Shown: in pieces, positions 35,801-48,186 of the stretch
Layout of the letters: every line of letters starts with the position of its first letter
Numbering within the stretch: the first letter of the stretch is position 1
Source of the DNA: Pelobates cultripes
Lineage: Eukaryota > Chordata > Amphibia > Anura > Pelobatidae
Length of the DNA stretch: 64,000 nt
NCBI GenBank assembly: GCA_933207985.1
Contig: OW240913.1
Location: 326,402,243-326,466,242 of the forward strand
Direction of reading: 5' to 3'
Translations under genes and position numbers: made by a program
The notes under the pieces: model-generated
What the model was told of the DNA's origin: nothing
The model's database searches: none
Seen by the model: the letters and a program-made list of their open reading frames with translations, nothing else

Positions 35801-36329
35801 ATTTCCTATGCGTAATCAGCTGTGGTTTGTATTGAGAGAAACATTCTTAAACCCTATAGGATTGATTACTGAAAGTTAATACTTTACCTGTTCTATCAAC
35901 TTTACAAAGTTCATATCTTAGCTATGCATTTGTTTTCAGACTTCAGATCATCCACGTCTTTATTACTCAATTACATCATAATCTTGAAATCTTGAGATGT
36001 TGTCATCTCATGATAAGGAAGGCATACACTAAAAGCAATGTTAATATAAACAATTTTTTAAAATGAAATTATGATAAACTATTCGCCATTAAGCACGTCA
36101 CAGATTCTAAAAAAACAAAGTTATCTGCACACTATCCCCAATGCCTATGTACACCTAAATAACTGGAGATTTTTTAGTATCACTCTAACGGTTATTAAAG
36201 GGTTAGCTCACCTGCCACATCAAGGCAAAACCTCTTAGGTGAGTTCTGCATTAACAATTCACCTTGCTTCTTTAAGCTAAAAGGTAAACTCTCTAATGAG
36301 ACAGAGAGGGCTATTTTTCTAAACCCCTC
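32853..36329. other. Unassigned non-coding DNA
   Basis: 33060-33440 is purine-rich and C-poor on the plus strand. A perfect small hairpin (GAACTGTCACTTC, loop CAGA, GAAGTGACAGTTC) lies at 33716-33745. The frames at 34485-34723 lie on opposite strands of the same stretch and show no family resemblance. No gene recognised. Confidence 0.45.
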
Positions 36330-36735
36330 TTCACACTTATTAACCCTTTATAGGGAACACATTGGGTGGGTGTCAGCATTGTAACATAGATGTGTACAAA
36401 CATGCAAAACTGAAACTCCCTCTACTCCTGGGAGGCAGCAATGACTATTGTACATATATCACAACAAGAGGACATAGTCTTAAATTAGAGAGGCAAAGGT
36501 TTAAAAACAATCTCAGGAAGTATTACTTTACAGAGAGGGTAGTGGACACATGGAATACCCTTCCAGCTGAAGTGATAGAGGTTAACACAGTGAGGGAGAT
36601 TAAGCATGCGTGGCATAGGCATAAGGCTATCCTAGACTTAAGATAAACCCAGGGACTCATGAAAGAATTTAGAAAATTGGGCAGACTAGATGGACCAAAC
36701 GGTTCTTATCTGCCGTCACATTCCATGTTTCTATA
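36330..36735 (+). pseudogene. CR1-like LINE 3' end (RT C-terminus)
   Basis: The frame ending at 36646 reads YITTRGHSLKLERQRFKNNL, RKYYFTERVVDTWNTLPAEV, then IKHAWHRHKAILDLR, the C-terminal end of a CR1-clade ORF2. The 3' UTR follows (GGGCAGACTAGATGGACC ... TTCTTATCTGCCGTCACATT). 5'-truncated upstream of about 36330. The frame is intact over this piece, so the copy is fairly young. Confidence 0.85.
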
Positions 36736-38631
36736 TTAGCCCCAATACATACAATATAAACCAATGAAGAAGTCACTTGCTCACTATTCCAAATCCCTAA
36801 CACATTTAATAACTGGATGTTTTTTAGTATTACTCCAATGGCCATTAACGTGTAAGCTCACCTGCTGCGTCAAAATATCTAGTTATTGTGAATCTATTCA
36901 AACAAATTAACACTTAATTGGTCACATATAGAATGGCAGGAGCACTGTACCAAGGCTGGATTATGAATTGGAGACAACTGGTATAAAATACAAGGATCAA
37001 TCTATTTTCAGGAGATACCGGACAGGACGCTCCTTCTTTATATCAGTTTTTTTGTGGTGTTCATTACCTGGGGTTAGAATCCTTTAAGGAAACCACTGGA
37101 GGTATTTAAAATTTTCTTTATTTCATTTTAAATAGACTGCACCCATGGAGCCATTTCTTCTTCAAAAGCAATAAAGAACCACTTTAAGTACCATAAATTC
37201 TACCATTCTATCAGCTGTTAGATGATGCATTATATCAAGATAATATACTTACTGTGGTTGCAGAACTTTCAGGCAGTGTCCGGAATGCACAGATTCACAG
37301 GTTGTCATCTTTGTGCAGAGGCATTGAAGCTGACATGCCCATTGGAGGTTAGCTATTAGGTATGTACACCTGTTAAGTAACACGTATGTATGACTCATAG
37401 AAACTATTCATGTCATTCGTTCAGATGACATTTTAAAGTCTTTTTCCAGACAATTGGTGTGTTTTCAAAGATCCAGTTAAAGTGTTCTTAACTCATCTAC
37501 GGAAAGATTGTGATTGTCAAATTCAAAGGGTTACCATAAGTTATAGGGCCTATTTTCATCAATCCGATTATTTGTAAAAATGAGGTCAAATATTATTACA
37601 ACAGTGGGAATGGAATCGCTTTGACAATGTTAACAGTTTATTGGGATCCAGTAATAATGGGCAGTAAATATTGGATATGAGACTGTGGTTTCGATAGTTG
37701 TGTCATCTAAGAGCAATGGTTAAGATGTCTACATCTTTATTTACAAATAGTGCAATAGATTACAGGTATAACCAATGAAGTTGTGAATACTTAAACATAG
37801 AAATCATTACAAATTAGTGTGCATTCCTGAAAAGGTTGCCTCATTTTAGGCAATGATTAATAAACCACTGACTATGAGGATTTCCTTCACCCTAAAGAGG
37901 ATTAAAAGTGTTAATAAGGATTATTCATTGTCACATTCTATAAAAGTGTTTAGCATTCAAACAAAGATTGCCAAGCCTATCGGAAGCCAAGAAAACCTCA
38001 AGAATTCAGATAGCTATGGCATAAAAATGAATATCTTGGGTGCCATTAAACATTGAAACATTGGATTTATCTATTTTACAAAGCACAAAGGAATTTTACT
38101 AATTTGTTTAATAAGTCCTAGTTTGTGTAATCCCCAAACTTTAAGCTCTAAAAGAAAACAAAATGGGCAGGAAAAGCACAAATATGAAATAATGAAAAAC
38201 AATGTAATTTTATAAAACAATATATATGGAATAGTCTTAGTCCACTCTGTAGAGTGGCTCATGTTAACACTGTAACTGAAATTCCTATTTACTCTTTGGA
38301 TTAAATGGCTGTAGTAATATTAAGCATAGCAGTCAGAAGAATTCTATCAAATTGAGGGTAAGAAGTATTTTGTAAGGAGGTATTTAAGTGTTTGACCTTA
38401 ATTTTGTAAGGTCTTCTGAAGACTTGGCCAGATACATTCATAGCTCTATTATGAATGTCAGCATTATTTGATAATACGATATGGGGAGGAGTGGGGAGAT
38501 CTGGGACCAATTTCTCCAGGGTTAACCTCAATACATTGAATTATTTTTTAAGCCTGGTTGGGATACATGTTATTCTATGTAAAAGGTTGTACTGCATGTC
38601 AAATTACAAAAAAATTCATATTCTGAAGCGG

Positions 38632-38668
<37 letters not shown>

Positions 38669-39206
38669 TAAGTATAACATGCTTAACGTAACACAGGAGT
38701 ATATGAAAGTCGGTTGTGGTGTGCAGAAGCCAGCACTTTGGTAGGCCTGTAAAATAAAGAGAGCCCACCTATGAGTATGAGCCATGGATAAATGGGTCAT
38801 GGTAACTGTACAAATCCTAATAGTTTCAAAAATGTTTCATATCTTCAAGTTTATTTAAGATCTTTTTTTGGTGAAGGACCACTTAACTGTCCGAATCTAA
38901 TGTTTTAACAATTCCTCTCCAGTTCTAGTGTATATTAGGGGATTCATGTTATTTTTTTTTACATATGGACCCATTGCGGGACCCCTTGCATTTGTATTCT
39001 CATTTAAACTTATGAAACAATGTATAGTAATGTATTTTCATGTGTACATGTCTGAATGGGAAGGCCACCTGGGAGCATGACTAAGAAGGTACTCTCTCCA
39101 AGTACTGTGAACAAACTGAGTTAAACTCAAGGTGTTCTGTGTTATAGTGTATGTTACATTGAGGGCTTAAAGTATATTGATTTTTTGGATTTACTGGCTC
39201 TGGCAG
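36736..39206. other. Unassigned non-coding DNA
   Basis: Mostly unique-looking. A (TA)n microsatellite lies at about 38634-38663. A 20-nt segment (TATTAAAGGGTTAGCTCACC type) near 36195 resembles ATTAACGTGTAAGCTCACCTG near 36843. No gene recognised. Confidence 0.45.
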
Positions 39207-39211
39207 GTATA

Positions 39212-40130
39212 TGTCATGGGTGGCGGTACGGAAACCGGAACCCCTGAGTGCCTGATGAGAAGTGGGAGTCTTCAGCGTGGAAGTGGATTACAGGGCCCGG
39301 TGCAGGGTAACCGCACGCCCCCTGGTGTTGAGCACCAGCATTTGTGCGGCCACAAACCAAGACCCTGTTGCAGCTTAGCGGATCCCAGGAACTAGGAGCT
39401 TGATATGCAGGCCTCCCAGGAACTGGATAGGGGGGCTCTGCAGCAGACATGTATCCAGTACAGAAACAAGGCAAGGCTAGAACAGGCGCCAAACAGGAAA
39501 ACAAGACAGAACTAGTAGAACCCAGAACCAGAGAAGGATAGGAAGCTAAACCCAGAACATGTACACAATACATAAGGGAACATTAAGGGGCAGGACAGGA
39601 CTGTACATGCACTGGGAATACAAACTAAAACAAGACAAGATATGATAGGCAAAACAAGAGGAGACATAACTAATCACTATATATGAAAAGTATGGGGGTT
39701 TGGTTACATTATATGATCATACATTGCATAAGCCTGCCACAACGCCAATGTACCCCATATTCGGCAGGTCCTGCCTAATGTTCGCTAAAAGAACCATACT
39801 AAACCACAATAGCACTTACCTGCAAGAAAGGGCAGAGACTTGAAACACTGCTGCAGGTCCAGACTGAAACTAAAGGAAAATGGAAAACAAACGGGTGTGG
39901 CAACATAAAACAAACATTTAAAGGAAACCTGGACACTGGGAATTCCAGGGATGGATTACAGGAATGAACCCAGAAAAACCCAGCATAAAGAAAACCAGAC
40001 ATAGAATAGAAAACAAGACATAGAATAGAAAACAAAAAAAACAAGAAAAACTAAACAAGAATTGTAAAAAGAGTACTGGATACCAGAAACCAAAGCCAGA
40101 CATCTCCGCAGAACATGGCATGATGTGACA
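39212..40130. mobile_element. Possible solo LTR, 919 bp
   Basis: Begins TGTCATGGGTGG and ends GATGTGACA, giving TG...CA ends with a 5-bp inverted repeat (TGTCA/TGACA). Both sides carry GTATA (39207-39211 and 40131-40135), a 5-bp duplication as made by retroviral-type integrases. The interior is A- and CA-rich on the plus strand with no long conserved frame. A short duplication can arise by chance, so this is a candidate only. Confidence 0.5.
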
Positions 40131-40199
40131 GTATACTTACTATTGACCTGTATTATCTGAATTTTTGACCTGTGAATTTGTTTCTGATTAATTCGACTT

Positions 40200-40400
40200 A
40201 AAATTTTTGGATAAGCTTTTCAAATTATTTCATTTTTTTTGGATGCATTTTTAAAATTACTTTTTCAAAATATAAAAACGTAAAAAATATAGCATATATA
40301 AAAAATATATAAATATAGCAGAAAATATCAAAATATTCATTTTATTTTTAAATAATTTGAAAATGTTTGTCCAAAATTATTAAATTATGGCCTAAACTCT
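40200..40400. mobile_element. AT-rich palindromic MITE, copy 3
   Basis: TTTTTGGATAAGCTTTTCAA at the left, complementary AATTTGAAAATGTTTGTCC at the right, core nearly pure A/T with ATCAAAATAT repeats. Same family as 12229 and 20693. Confidence 0.65.
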
Positions 40401-41589
40401 CTGGACTGCCTCTGTGTTGTCTTATGTTGGTTCATTACCTACTTCAATATTGCATCTACGGCTTCTCTCAATACCAAACAAGAGGACAGGATTCCAATGT
40501 ACGTCGGCACCTAAGGAGACACAAATAACACAGGATTACAGATGAGAATGTAAACAACTAAATAATAGGTTTTACTGAAAAATGCTTTTCCATAAACAAA
40601 AAAAAAAACTACTACATGTCATAGTTAAGCATGGTTAGGGATGAACCAGGACAGAAGCTCAATATGGTTGCTGTTGTATCTGATTGTTTGGTGTGATTTC
40701 TATCCAAATTAATTAAAGTAACAGGCTTAAAAACAATGGAGATCATTAATTTATGCCTGTAATAAAAAAACAGCAATGACCACAAAATTATTACAATTAT
40801 CAAACCTGTAACAGACTCCAGACATGATCTTGATGACGTTGCCTTTGTGCTTACACTTACATATCTAGAAGAACATGATTGTCAATGACAGCAGTAACCA
40901 CACAAATAACTGTGGGAAAAAAGATTTGGGTGGTCTATTAGATCATGATTCTTGGGAGGAGATATGAATATATCTTTCCAAAAGCTCCATCAGTGTATTA
41001 ATTAGGGAAAATGTGTGTTTTAAGTATTTACAAGATTCCATATGGCAACATAAAAAGCCCAGTTTGATATTTCTCTCTCACTCAGCACTTCCCACTCACT
41101 GGACAGAGTACAGTAAGATTGACGTACGATCTTACTTGGTGGCAGTTGGCTAAAATTACAGAATTCTGGAACGAAGTCAAAAATCACATACTAGATATTC
41201 CTAATAGGGATGCTTAATTCTCTTATCATATGGTTTAAAAACAACAAAAAACTATTCAACTGGTTGAACATACAACAAATTTATGCTAAATAGATCTCTG
41301 AATTATAGATATTCAAAACTAAAACTTTAATTTTAATATATTGTAAATGGAAACCTGAAAGGAAAATAAATATCACACATTTTTATTTTTTTATCCCATT
41401 CTAGGTGCATATTATAAATTCCATTTTCAGTCTGTGACAGGGCAAGTTGGATACCCTTTCTAAATCTGAGGATGAGCTATATGTATGTATTAACGTTTTC
41501 ATCAGAATTGAAGATTTAAGCAATTCAAAGTATAGCAAAGGCAAGACGTAGGTTTACAAGAATACGGACATTGAAGCATGGGACATTGG
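40401..41589. other. Non-coding, no recognised feature
   Basis: Unique-looking sequence; I see no gene or transposon signal. Confidence 0.45.
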
Positions 41590-42709
41590 ATATGAAATGA
41601 ATCCACAAACTTCAAATATTATACTCACCATAGCACAGTGGGGACAGTGTTTTAATAATGAAAAGACAAGCCAAAAGGTCAAGGATGCATTTGTTTCATG
41701 TTCCACTGTTTGGAGATTTGGATGCTGTCTAATCTGTAGACAGTTCTCTAAATTGCGGCAGGAGATTGTATTTTTGAAATCTGAGATTTGTAAATTATCT
41801 GGTAAACAAACTCGGGCTGAAACTGCAGCAAAGCCACTGCTGCAGAGACGTACTAGGAATGGCAGATGGATTACTGTAGGATCTGGTAGACTTAGAGTAA
41901 AAGGCATATTGCACTATTGTGGATAAAAGGCATATTCCACAGTCTGTTGCTCTACATAATACATTTTCTGCACTTTCAGAGGTAGTGGTGTTGTGGAGAC
42001 AGGCTCAGGCACTGAGGGTAGTGGTGTTGTGGAGACAGGCTCAGGCACTGAGGGTAGTGGTGTTGTGTAGACAGGCTCAGGTACTGAGGGTAGTGGTGTT
42101 GTGGAGACAGGCTCAAGCACCAATTGTAGTGGTTTTGTAGAGACAGGCTCAGGCACCAATTGTAGTGGTGTTGTGGAGACAAGCTTGGAGACTATGGTGA
42201 GGCCTAATAGAAAGCTGTTGTTGTTGGGGGATTCTATCAAAAGTGGTCTGGAGATGGACAATGGTGGTCTTGTGAGATGTCTTCCCGGAGCTACTGCTCA
42301 CAGAGACAGGAGACGTATTTGTAATATTGTTAAGCGAGCAAAGCAGGAAGGGGAATTGGATGTATTTGTCCATCTAGGGACAAATGACTTGGCTTGCAAT
42401 GAGGTTTCAGAGGTAAAGGAAGTTTTTAGTGTTTTTGCCAATGATATACGGCAGGTTGCTTCCACACTGTCATTCTCTGAAGTTCTGCCTGTGCACAACA
42501 CTCAGAACGACAGGTGGATGTGTATTAGGGACTTTAACTTGTGGCTTGGTGAATGGTGTCAGGAGCAAGGATTTGGCTTTATTTCTCATGGTAGCTCTGT
42601 TTGGAATGGAAATAAACTGTACAAAAAATATGGTTTGCATCTTTCTCAAAAGGGAACAAATGTTCTCAGTGAGCAGTTCAGAGGTTTTGCTAGGATGTAT
42701 TTAAACTAG
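41590..42709 (+). pseudogene. CR1/L2-type ORF1 with SGNH esterase-like domain
   Basis: Frame 2 runs from 41597 to the stop at 42709. Part 1 (to 41926) has CCLICRQFSKLRQEIVFLKS, a coiled-coil-like segment, and NGRWITVGSGRLR, both usual in CR1 ORF1. Part 2 (about 41977-42190) is a 36-bp minisatellite that stays in frame and encodes GSGVVETGSGTE about six times. Part 3 (42200-42706) has the SGNH blocks: LLLLGDSIKSGL (block I, Ser), HLGTNDL (Asn block) and GLHLSQKGTN (His block, where many relatives have DGxHL). Three stops interrupt it: TAA at 41924, TAA at about 41954 and TAG at about 42067. Esterase domains in ORF1 are known from L2/CR1 LINEs; function there is thought to be lipid- or membrane-related. 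Confidence 0.8.
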
Positions 42710-42853
42710 GAGGGGGGGTGGGGGGGCAAAAGGGTGATAAAACATCAATCTAATTGCCACCCAAAACAAGGACAGAAGGTGCCTGTAGCAAATGTGTTAA
42801 AAAATGATAAGCTTAGAGTCATGTCTCTTGCAGCTTAGGGAATAAGATCCATG
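42710..42853 (+). other. CR1 ORF1-ORF2 spacer with G-tracts
   Basis: Opens with a G-rich run (GGAGGGGGGGTGGGGGGGC at about 42709-42728) and then reads into the start of ORF2 (VMSLAA-like at about 42818). It stops at the hAT target duplication GATCCATG (42846-42853). Confidence 0.6.
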
Positions 42854-45284
42854 CAGGGACGTATTTGCCTTGGGCGGCATTTTCCAGGGGGCATCAAAAA
42901 AGCCGCCCCCAAATGCCCAGGGCAAATGTCTTGTTAGCCTCACGGCTAACTAAAAATCCGGTCGGCCAGCCGTCCGTGCGGGGGGGCGGGTGGGCGGGCG
43001 ACGCTGGCGAGGGAGCACTTTCCCCTGAGCTCCGCAGAGTGATGCTGGGAGCCTGAATATGACATCATAGGGCTCACTAAACAGTGCTCCCTCACCAGCG
43101 CTGGCCGCCCAGCAGCCCAACAGCCACTGGACCCCAGGGAAAAGGAGAACCCCCCCAGCATTCTCTAAGGTTAGAAGGCTGAGGGGATTGAATAAAAAAA
43201 AAAAAAGTGAGTATATTAATGTGTGTGTGTGTGTGTATGTTAGTGTGTGTCTGTTAGTGAGTATGTGTTTGTCTGTTAGTGTGTGTGTGTGTCTGTTAGT
43301 GAGTGTGTGTTTGTCTGTTAGTGTGTGTGTGTGTTTGTGTGTTAGTGTGTGTGTTAGTGAGTGAGTGTGTGTCTGTTAGTGTGTTAGTGTGTGTGTGTTA
43401 GTGTGTGTGTCTGTTTGTGTGTGTGTGTGTGTTAGTATGTGTTAGTGTGTGTGTGTGTGTGTGTGTCTGTTAGTGTGTTTGTGTGTGTGTGTGCGTCTGC
43501 TAGTGAGTGTGTGTATGTCAGGGAGTGTGTCTGTTAGGGAGTGTGTTACTATGTGTGTGTCTGTTAGTGAGAGTGTATGCGTGTCTGTTAGTGAATGTGT
43601 GTGTCTGCTAGTGACTGTATGTGTCTGTTAGTGAGTGTCTGTTAGTGTGTGTGAGTGTGTGTCTGTTAGTGAGTGTGTGTATGTCAGGGAGTGTGTCTGT
43701 TATTATGTGTGTGTCTGTTAGTGAGAGTGTATGCGTATCTGTTAGTGAATGTGTGTGTCTGCTAGTGACTGTATGTGTCTGTTAGTGAGTGTGTATGTCT
43801 GTTAGCTAGTATATGCGTGTCTGTCAGTGAATGTGTGTGTGTGTGTGTGTATTTAGAAGGTGGGGTGGTGCGGGGGGGAGGGCGCCTGAGTTTTGTAATG
43901 CCTAGCGCAGCACAAAACCAGGATACACCACTGGCAGGGGCATACCTAGAGCATGTGGCACCCGGGGCAGGTCCTGGGTTTGGCACCCCCGCCCTCTCCA
44001 AACCCCCCCCCCCCAAAAAAAAAACCACCTACTAAATTTTTAAAATTTATTCTTTTTTTAAAAATTTTTTAAAAAAACATTTATTGAACAAATTTGTAAA
44101 CTTTTTAAAAACTCCTGCCCCCTTCTACAAAATCCCTCACACACAGTTACAGGCAGACAGTCACACACAGTTACAAGCAGACAGTCACACGCACACAGTC
44201 ACATGCAGACAGTCACACATATAGTCACAGGCAGTCATACACGCAGTTACAGATAGAGAGTAACACACACACACAGTCAGTTACAAGCAGTTACACACAG
44301 TCACGCACACTGTTACAGGCAGCCTGTCATACACATAGTTACAGCCACACACACACACAGTTACAGGCAGTTACACACACAGTCAGCTACAGGCAGTCAC
44401 GCACAGAGTTACATGCAGACAGTCTCACACACACACACACACAGTCACAGGCAGACAGTAACACACAGTTACAGGCAGCTTCAAACAGTCACAGGCAGTC
44501 ACACACACAGTTACAGGCATGCAGTCACACAGACACACAGTTACAGGTAGACAGTTACGCACACACACAGTTACAGGTAGACAGTTACTCACACAAACAC
44601 AGTTATAGGCAAACTGTTGGGCACACACACACATACTGTTACAAGCAGACAGTTACACACACATACACACAGTTACAGGCAGACAGTTACACACACACAC
44701 ACACACACACACACAGATACAGACAGTCAGTTACACACACACACAGAGTTACAGACAGACAGTCACAAACACACACACACACAGTTACAGACAGACAGTC
44801 ACACACACACACACACACACACAAAGAGTTACAGACAGACAGTTACAGACAGACAGTCACACACACATATTTACAGGCAGACAGTCACACACACACATAC
44901 TCTTACTTACAGACAGTGTGGGCTGGAGGAGTGGATTCCTTGAAGTCCTTCCCTGGAGCCTGGTAGGTGGAGGTGCAGGGATTTCTTCTTGCTGCACCTC
45001 CATGTGCAGCAGTTACAGCAGCTTGTAAGGGCCGTGTTAAGCCCCGCCCCTGCTTGCAGATAGGCCCCGCCCCTAAATGTCAATAGCCCCACCCCTTCTT
45101 CCTTCCGTGTGGCTGGTTAAGCTTGCTGGTCTCCGTGTGAGCTGTGCGACACCCCAGCTGCCATGGGGCACAGCTCACACGTCCCCCATTAGCTCTCAGA
45201 CCAGGGTCATGGCACCCCCCTACCAGGTGGCACCCGGGGCGGACCACCCCCTCCGCCCCCCCCTTAGTCCTCCACTGACCACTG
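42854..45284. mobile_element. hAT element A, interrupted by element B
   Basis: Left end CAGGGACGTATTTGCC; right end, in reverse, CAGTGGTGTATCCTGG once element B is taken out. The target duplication GATCCATG is exact at 42846-42853 and 45285-45292. The interior carries the core GTGATGCTGGGAGCC...ATATGACATCAT (about 43039-43070), the CTGGACCCCAGGGA box (about 43126) and a TGTGTCTGTTAGTGAG array (43205-43850). Non-autonomous. It sits in the CR1 ORF2 start. Confidence 0.9.
43935..45277. mobile_element. hAT element B nested in A
   Basis: Left CAGGGGCATACCTAGAGC; right, in reverse, CAGTGGAGGACTAAGGGG. Both ends contain GTGGCACCCGGGGC a little inside. The duplication ACCACTGG is exact at 43927-43934 and 45278-45285 and was made from the right terminus of element A. 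The interior is a TCACACACACAGTTACAGGC-type array (about 44130-44910) and GC-rich flanks. No transposase. Confidence 0.92.
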
Positions 45285-45292
45285 GATCCATG

Positions 45293-45400
45293 AACTTGTG
45301 TTACTGTGTCGCTGTTACTGAGACATGGTATAATGAGAAAAATTACAAGTCATCCACTTTGAAACTTGACTACCTGTACTGAACCCTGATCTACATTCCT
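45293..45400 (+). pseudogene. CR1 ORF2 endonuclease start, after the hAT pair
   Basis: Reads VAVTETWYNEKNYKSS in frame, the ITETWL block of the CR1-clade AP endonuclease (Glu active-site region). The preceding residues would be on the other side of the nested hAT elements at 42800-42845. A stop at 45380 and loss of similarity follow, so the LINE is a 3'-truncated relic. Confidence 0.65.
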
Positions 45401-45584
45401 AGGAGGATCATTATTTATTCCATCCTCTGTGAATCAAGTTTGAACAGACAGATGTATCCTGTTCCTGGGCTACAAGTATTAACCGTAACCAATAGTAGCA
45501 TTCTGTAATGTCCCATTAAGTGCAGCTATATAACATCATTTGTCTGTTTTGTGTTCTTTAATAATGCATCCCCAGCCTGTACAA

Positions 45585-46576
45585 CAAGCATGTCAAACAT
45601 ACGGCCCACAATCAGTATCTTTGTGGCCCAGGGCCGGACTGGCCTACCAGGAAACTTTGTGTTGTGGCCCTCCCATGGGCCGCGGCAAATCATGTGCTCC
45701 TGCGATTGGCATAGCTGCCGCAAGAGCGCAAAACAGTCTTCCACGTCTGTCGCTGGATATGCTCATACAGCTTCTGGAGTCATATCCGGTGGCTTTGTGG
45801 TGGTGCTACAGTGCGAAGAGTGGCTGGCTGCATGCAGAGCAGACCAGACACTCCCCTTCCCTGCTGCTCGCTGTGGCAGCATGTGGCCTGCTTGAGCAGA
45901 AAAGATTGTGCAGGACTGGACAGAAAGATGACTTAAGGTAGAGGAAGAGGGGCTTGGGGGAACCTTCCTGTAGTGTGTAGTGTATTAAAATTAGGGGGGG
46001 GAGTATATTAAATTGGGATGAAGGAGGGGGGCTTGTGTATTAAAGTGGTGGAAGGGGGCAGTGTATTTAATTGGGGGAGGGATGGCAGTGTTTTAAATTG
46101 GGTGAGGGAGGTGGGGCAGTGCATTAGAGTAAGTGGACAGAGTTTTAAATTGAGGGAAGGAGGGGACAGTGTATTAGAGTGGTGGAAGGAGGGCAGTGTT
46201 TTATTTCCGAGGGAGGGAGAAGGAGGGTAGTGTATTAAATTGGTGGAGGGAGGGAGCAGTGTTTTAGTGTGGTGGGAGGGAGCAGCATACTAGAGTAGTG
46301 GGTGGGGACAGTGCCTTAAATTGGGGGGAGGGAGGTGAGGCAGTGTATTAGATTGGAGGGAGGGGGCAGTGTATTATAGTGTGGGGGACGGGGCCATGGG
46401 TGGCTGTGTATTACATTGGGGGGGCATAGTATGTAACTTGAAGTGAAGCTTTTGAGTAAATTATAGATATGTACCCATGATTACATATCGTTTGCATAAG
46501 TAGGGTACAAGTAATTTTAGTTAGTGTTGATTTTAGTTAGGGGGGCCTGTGTTAGCATTAGAGTTTGACATGCTTG
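45585..46576. mobile_element. hAT element C, 992 bp, with 8-bp TSD
   Basis: Inverted repeats CAAGCATGTCAAAC and its complement GTTTGACATGCTTG. The duplication CTGTACAA is exact at 45577-45584 and 46577-46584. A second hAT-type start, CAGGGCCGGACTGGCC, lies inside at about 45630 without a partner. 45970-46440 is a G-rich degenerate array (TGTATTAAATTGGGGGGAGG type), rich in G-runs. No transposase. Confidence 0.92.
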
Positions 46577-46584
46577 CTGTACAA

Positions 46585-48180
46585 CTACCCTAAATGACAG
46601 ACCAGGAAAAATTAAAATTTTGCACATTTTGTTTTGTTATGCATGAATATGTCATATGCTGTACATCAGTAAACATATCCTGTATGCAAGCTCTGTTGTA
46701 TAATTGGCACTTTTATTACATTTTGATGAAAAACATTTTGTACAATGTGGATTTCTGTAATATTTATATTTATATTGAGCAATGTTTAATATAACTGTAA
46801 AGCTTTTGTACATCAAGTCATGGTCAATAAACCCTTTTCAATAAACATTTAGCACTATGCTAGTTGAAATAAAATTATACATATAAATTTATATAAATAT
46901 CTATATCGCATTTTGCTTTTATCTTTGATCAATGTGTCTTAAAAAGAACATGAACACAAAAATAAGATACAGAGACCACCCAGGTTTTTTTTGAAATATT
47001 AGTCATTTGCTACTGCATTTTAAGCTTCATTGAAAGAATGACCTCTGCGTGATAAATTACAGTATGTGACCACCGAGGCGTATCAACAAGTCAGACCATG
47101 ATATTATGAGATACTACAGTTATTTTAAGAAAGCTAACATAGTAAAAAATGACACATAACCAAGGCTGGCACCATATTACAGAAAGATTATAGGAACATC
47201 TGGAGTAAGCACCCATCACCCTTCACTTAACTAATAAAAAAAAATTTTAATTAATTTTTAATACTCATGATTAAATAATACATTCATTCAAGTTTCCCAC
47301 TGAATTAAAAAAGCTCAAATTATTCATATCAAGCCAGATATAGAGGGGTTCCTTAAAGCTCTACTTCAATAACATCATTTTGATGGGCATATTAAAGAGA
47401 TTGCAATTTGTCATATTGGGGTAGAAGACACCACTCCAAACATTTGAGTTTAGGTTGCATCATAGACCAAACAGTAACATCTATGCAGAGATCCCTGCTA
47501 GACTCCAGATTTCCATGCAAATCTGGGAATGCTCTTTTAAAGCCAGGAAGACAATGTTTTTCATCTCAAAGTAATTTTGCAAAGCTGGGCCTCCCACTCA
47601 CTAGTCATATTTAAAACATGGCCTGTATGTAACATAATTAGCCACTAGAATCTTAGACACTGTCCTTTTCTAATTCAGGAAATATAAAGTATCCAGCATT
47701 AAACACATGAACTGCTTGAGATCTATTATTATTTGTCAGGGACGTTGCTGAACTCTAAAAGAAACTGGAAGCATGAGTCCAAAGTAAAACTTGGTGCTCC
47801 CTTTGTCCTCTTCCTAAGTCTCTACCCTTGGTTGTTCCTCTGATCTAAACCTTAACACCCTGCAGGCTTAACCTACCAATGCATGCTCTAATTTCTCCTA
47901 CTTTGCAACTAACATTCTGTAAGGACACATACAGAGGGCAGATAAATACACATACCATTCCCCACCACAGCATACCATTCCCCACCATATCCCTCTACCA
48001 CAATGCCACTATCTTTCCACAACCCCAATGGCATTAACTGCAACATTCACCCCAGTGCAACTATCATGCCCCCTTCCTTCATCATCCATATGCTCATGCC
48101 TCCCAGTGTCATGTAACCCTAGCCAACGTTAATTACAGTGTTAATCTAAACTAACTTGCCATGTTTGCTGACAGCGTAGA
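46585..48180. other. Non-coding, no recognised feature
   Basis: Unique-looking; a repeated CATACCATTCCCCACCA (about 47952 and 47972) is the only local structure seen. No gene recognised. Confidence 0.45.
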
Positions 48181-48186
48181 GCAAGC

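Noticed and set aside
41919..42261. 36-bp repeats as a CRISPR array
   Set aside because: The repeats are directly adjacent with no unique spacers, in a eukaryotic LINE frame.
42101..42709. SGNH protein as a free-standing host hydrolase gene
   Set aside because: Same frame as a CR1 ORF1 start, CR1 ORF2 traces follow, and stops lie upstream; it is a LINE ORF1.
43449..44943. Cys/Val and His/Thr repeat proteins
   Set aside because: Translations of TG and CA arrays inside hAT elements A and B.
45540..45941. 133- and 114-codon overlapping frames
   Set aside because: Both lie in the GC-richer part of hAT element C, overlap each other in two frames and show no domain.
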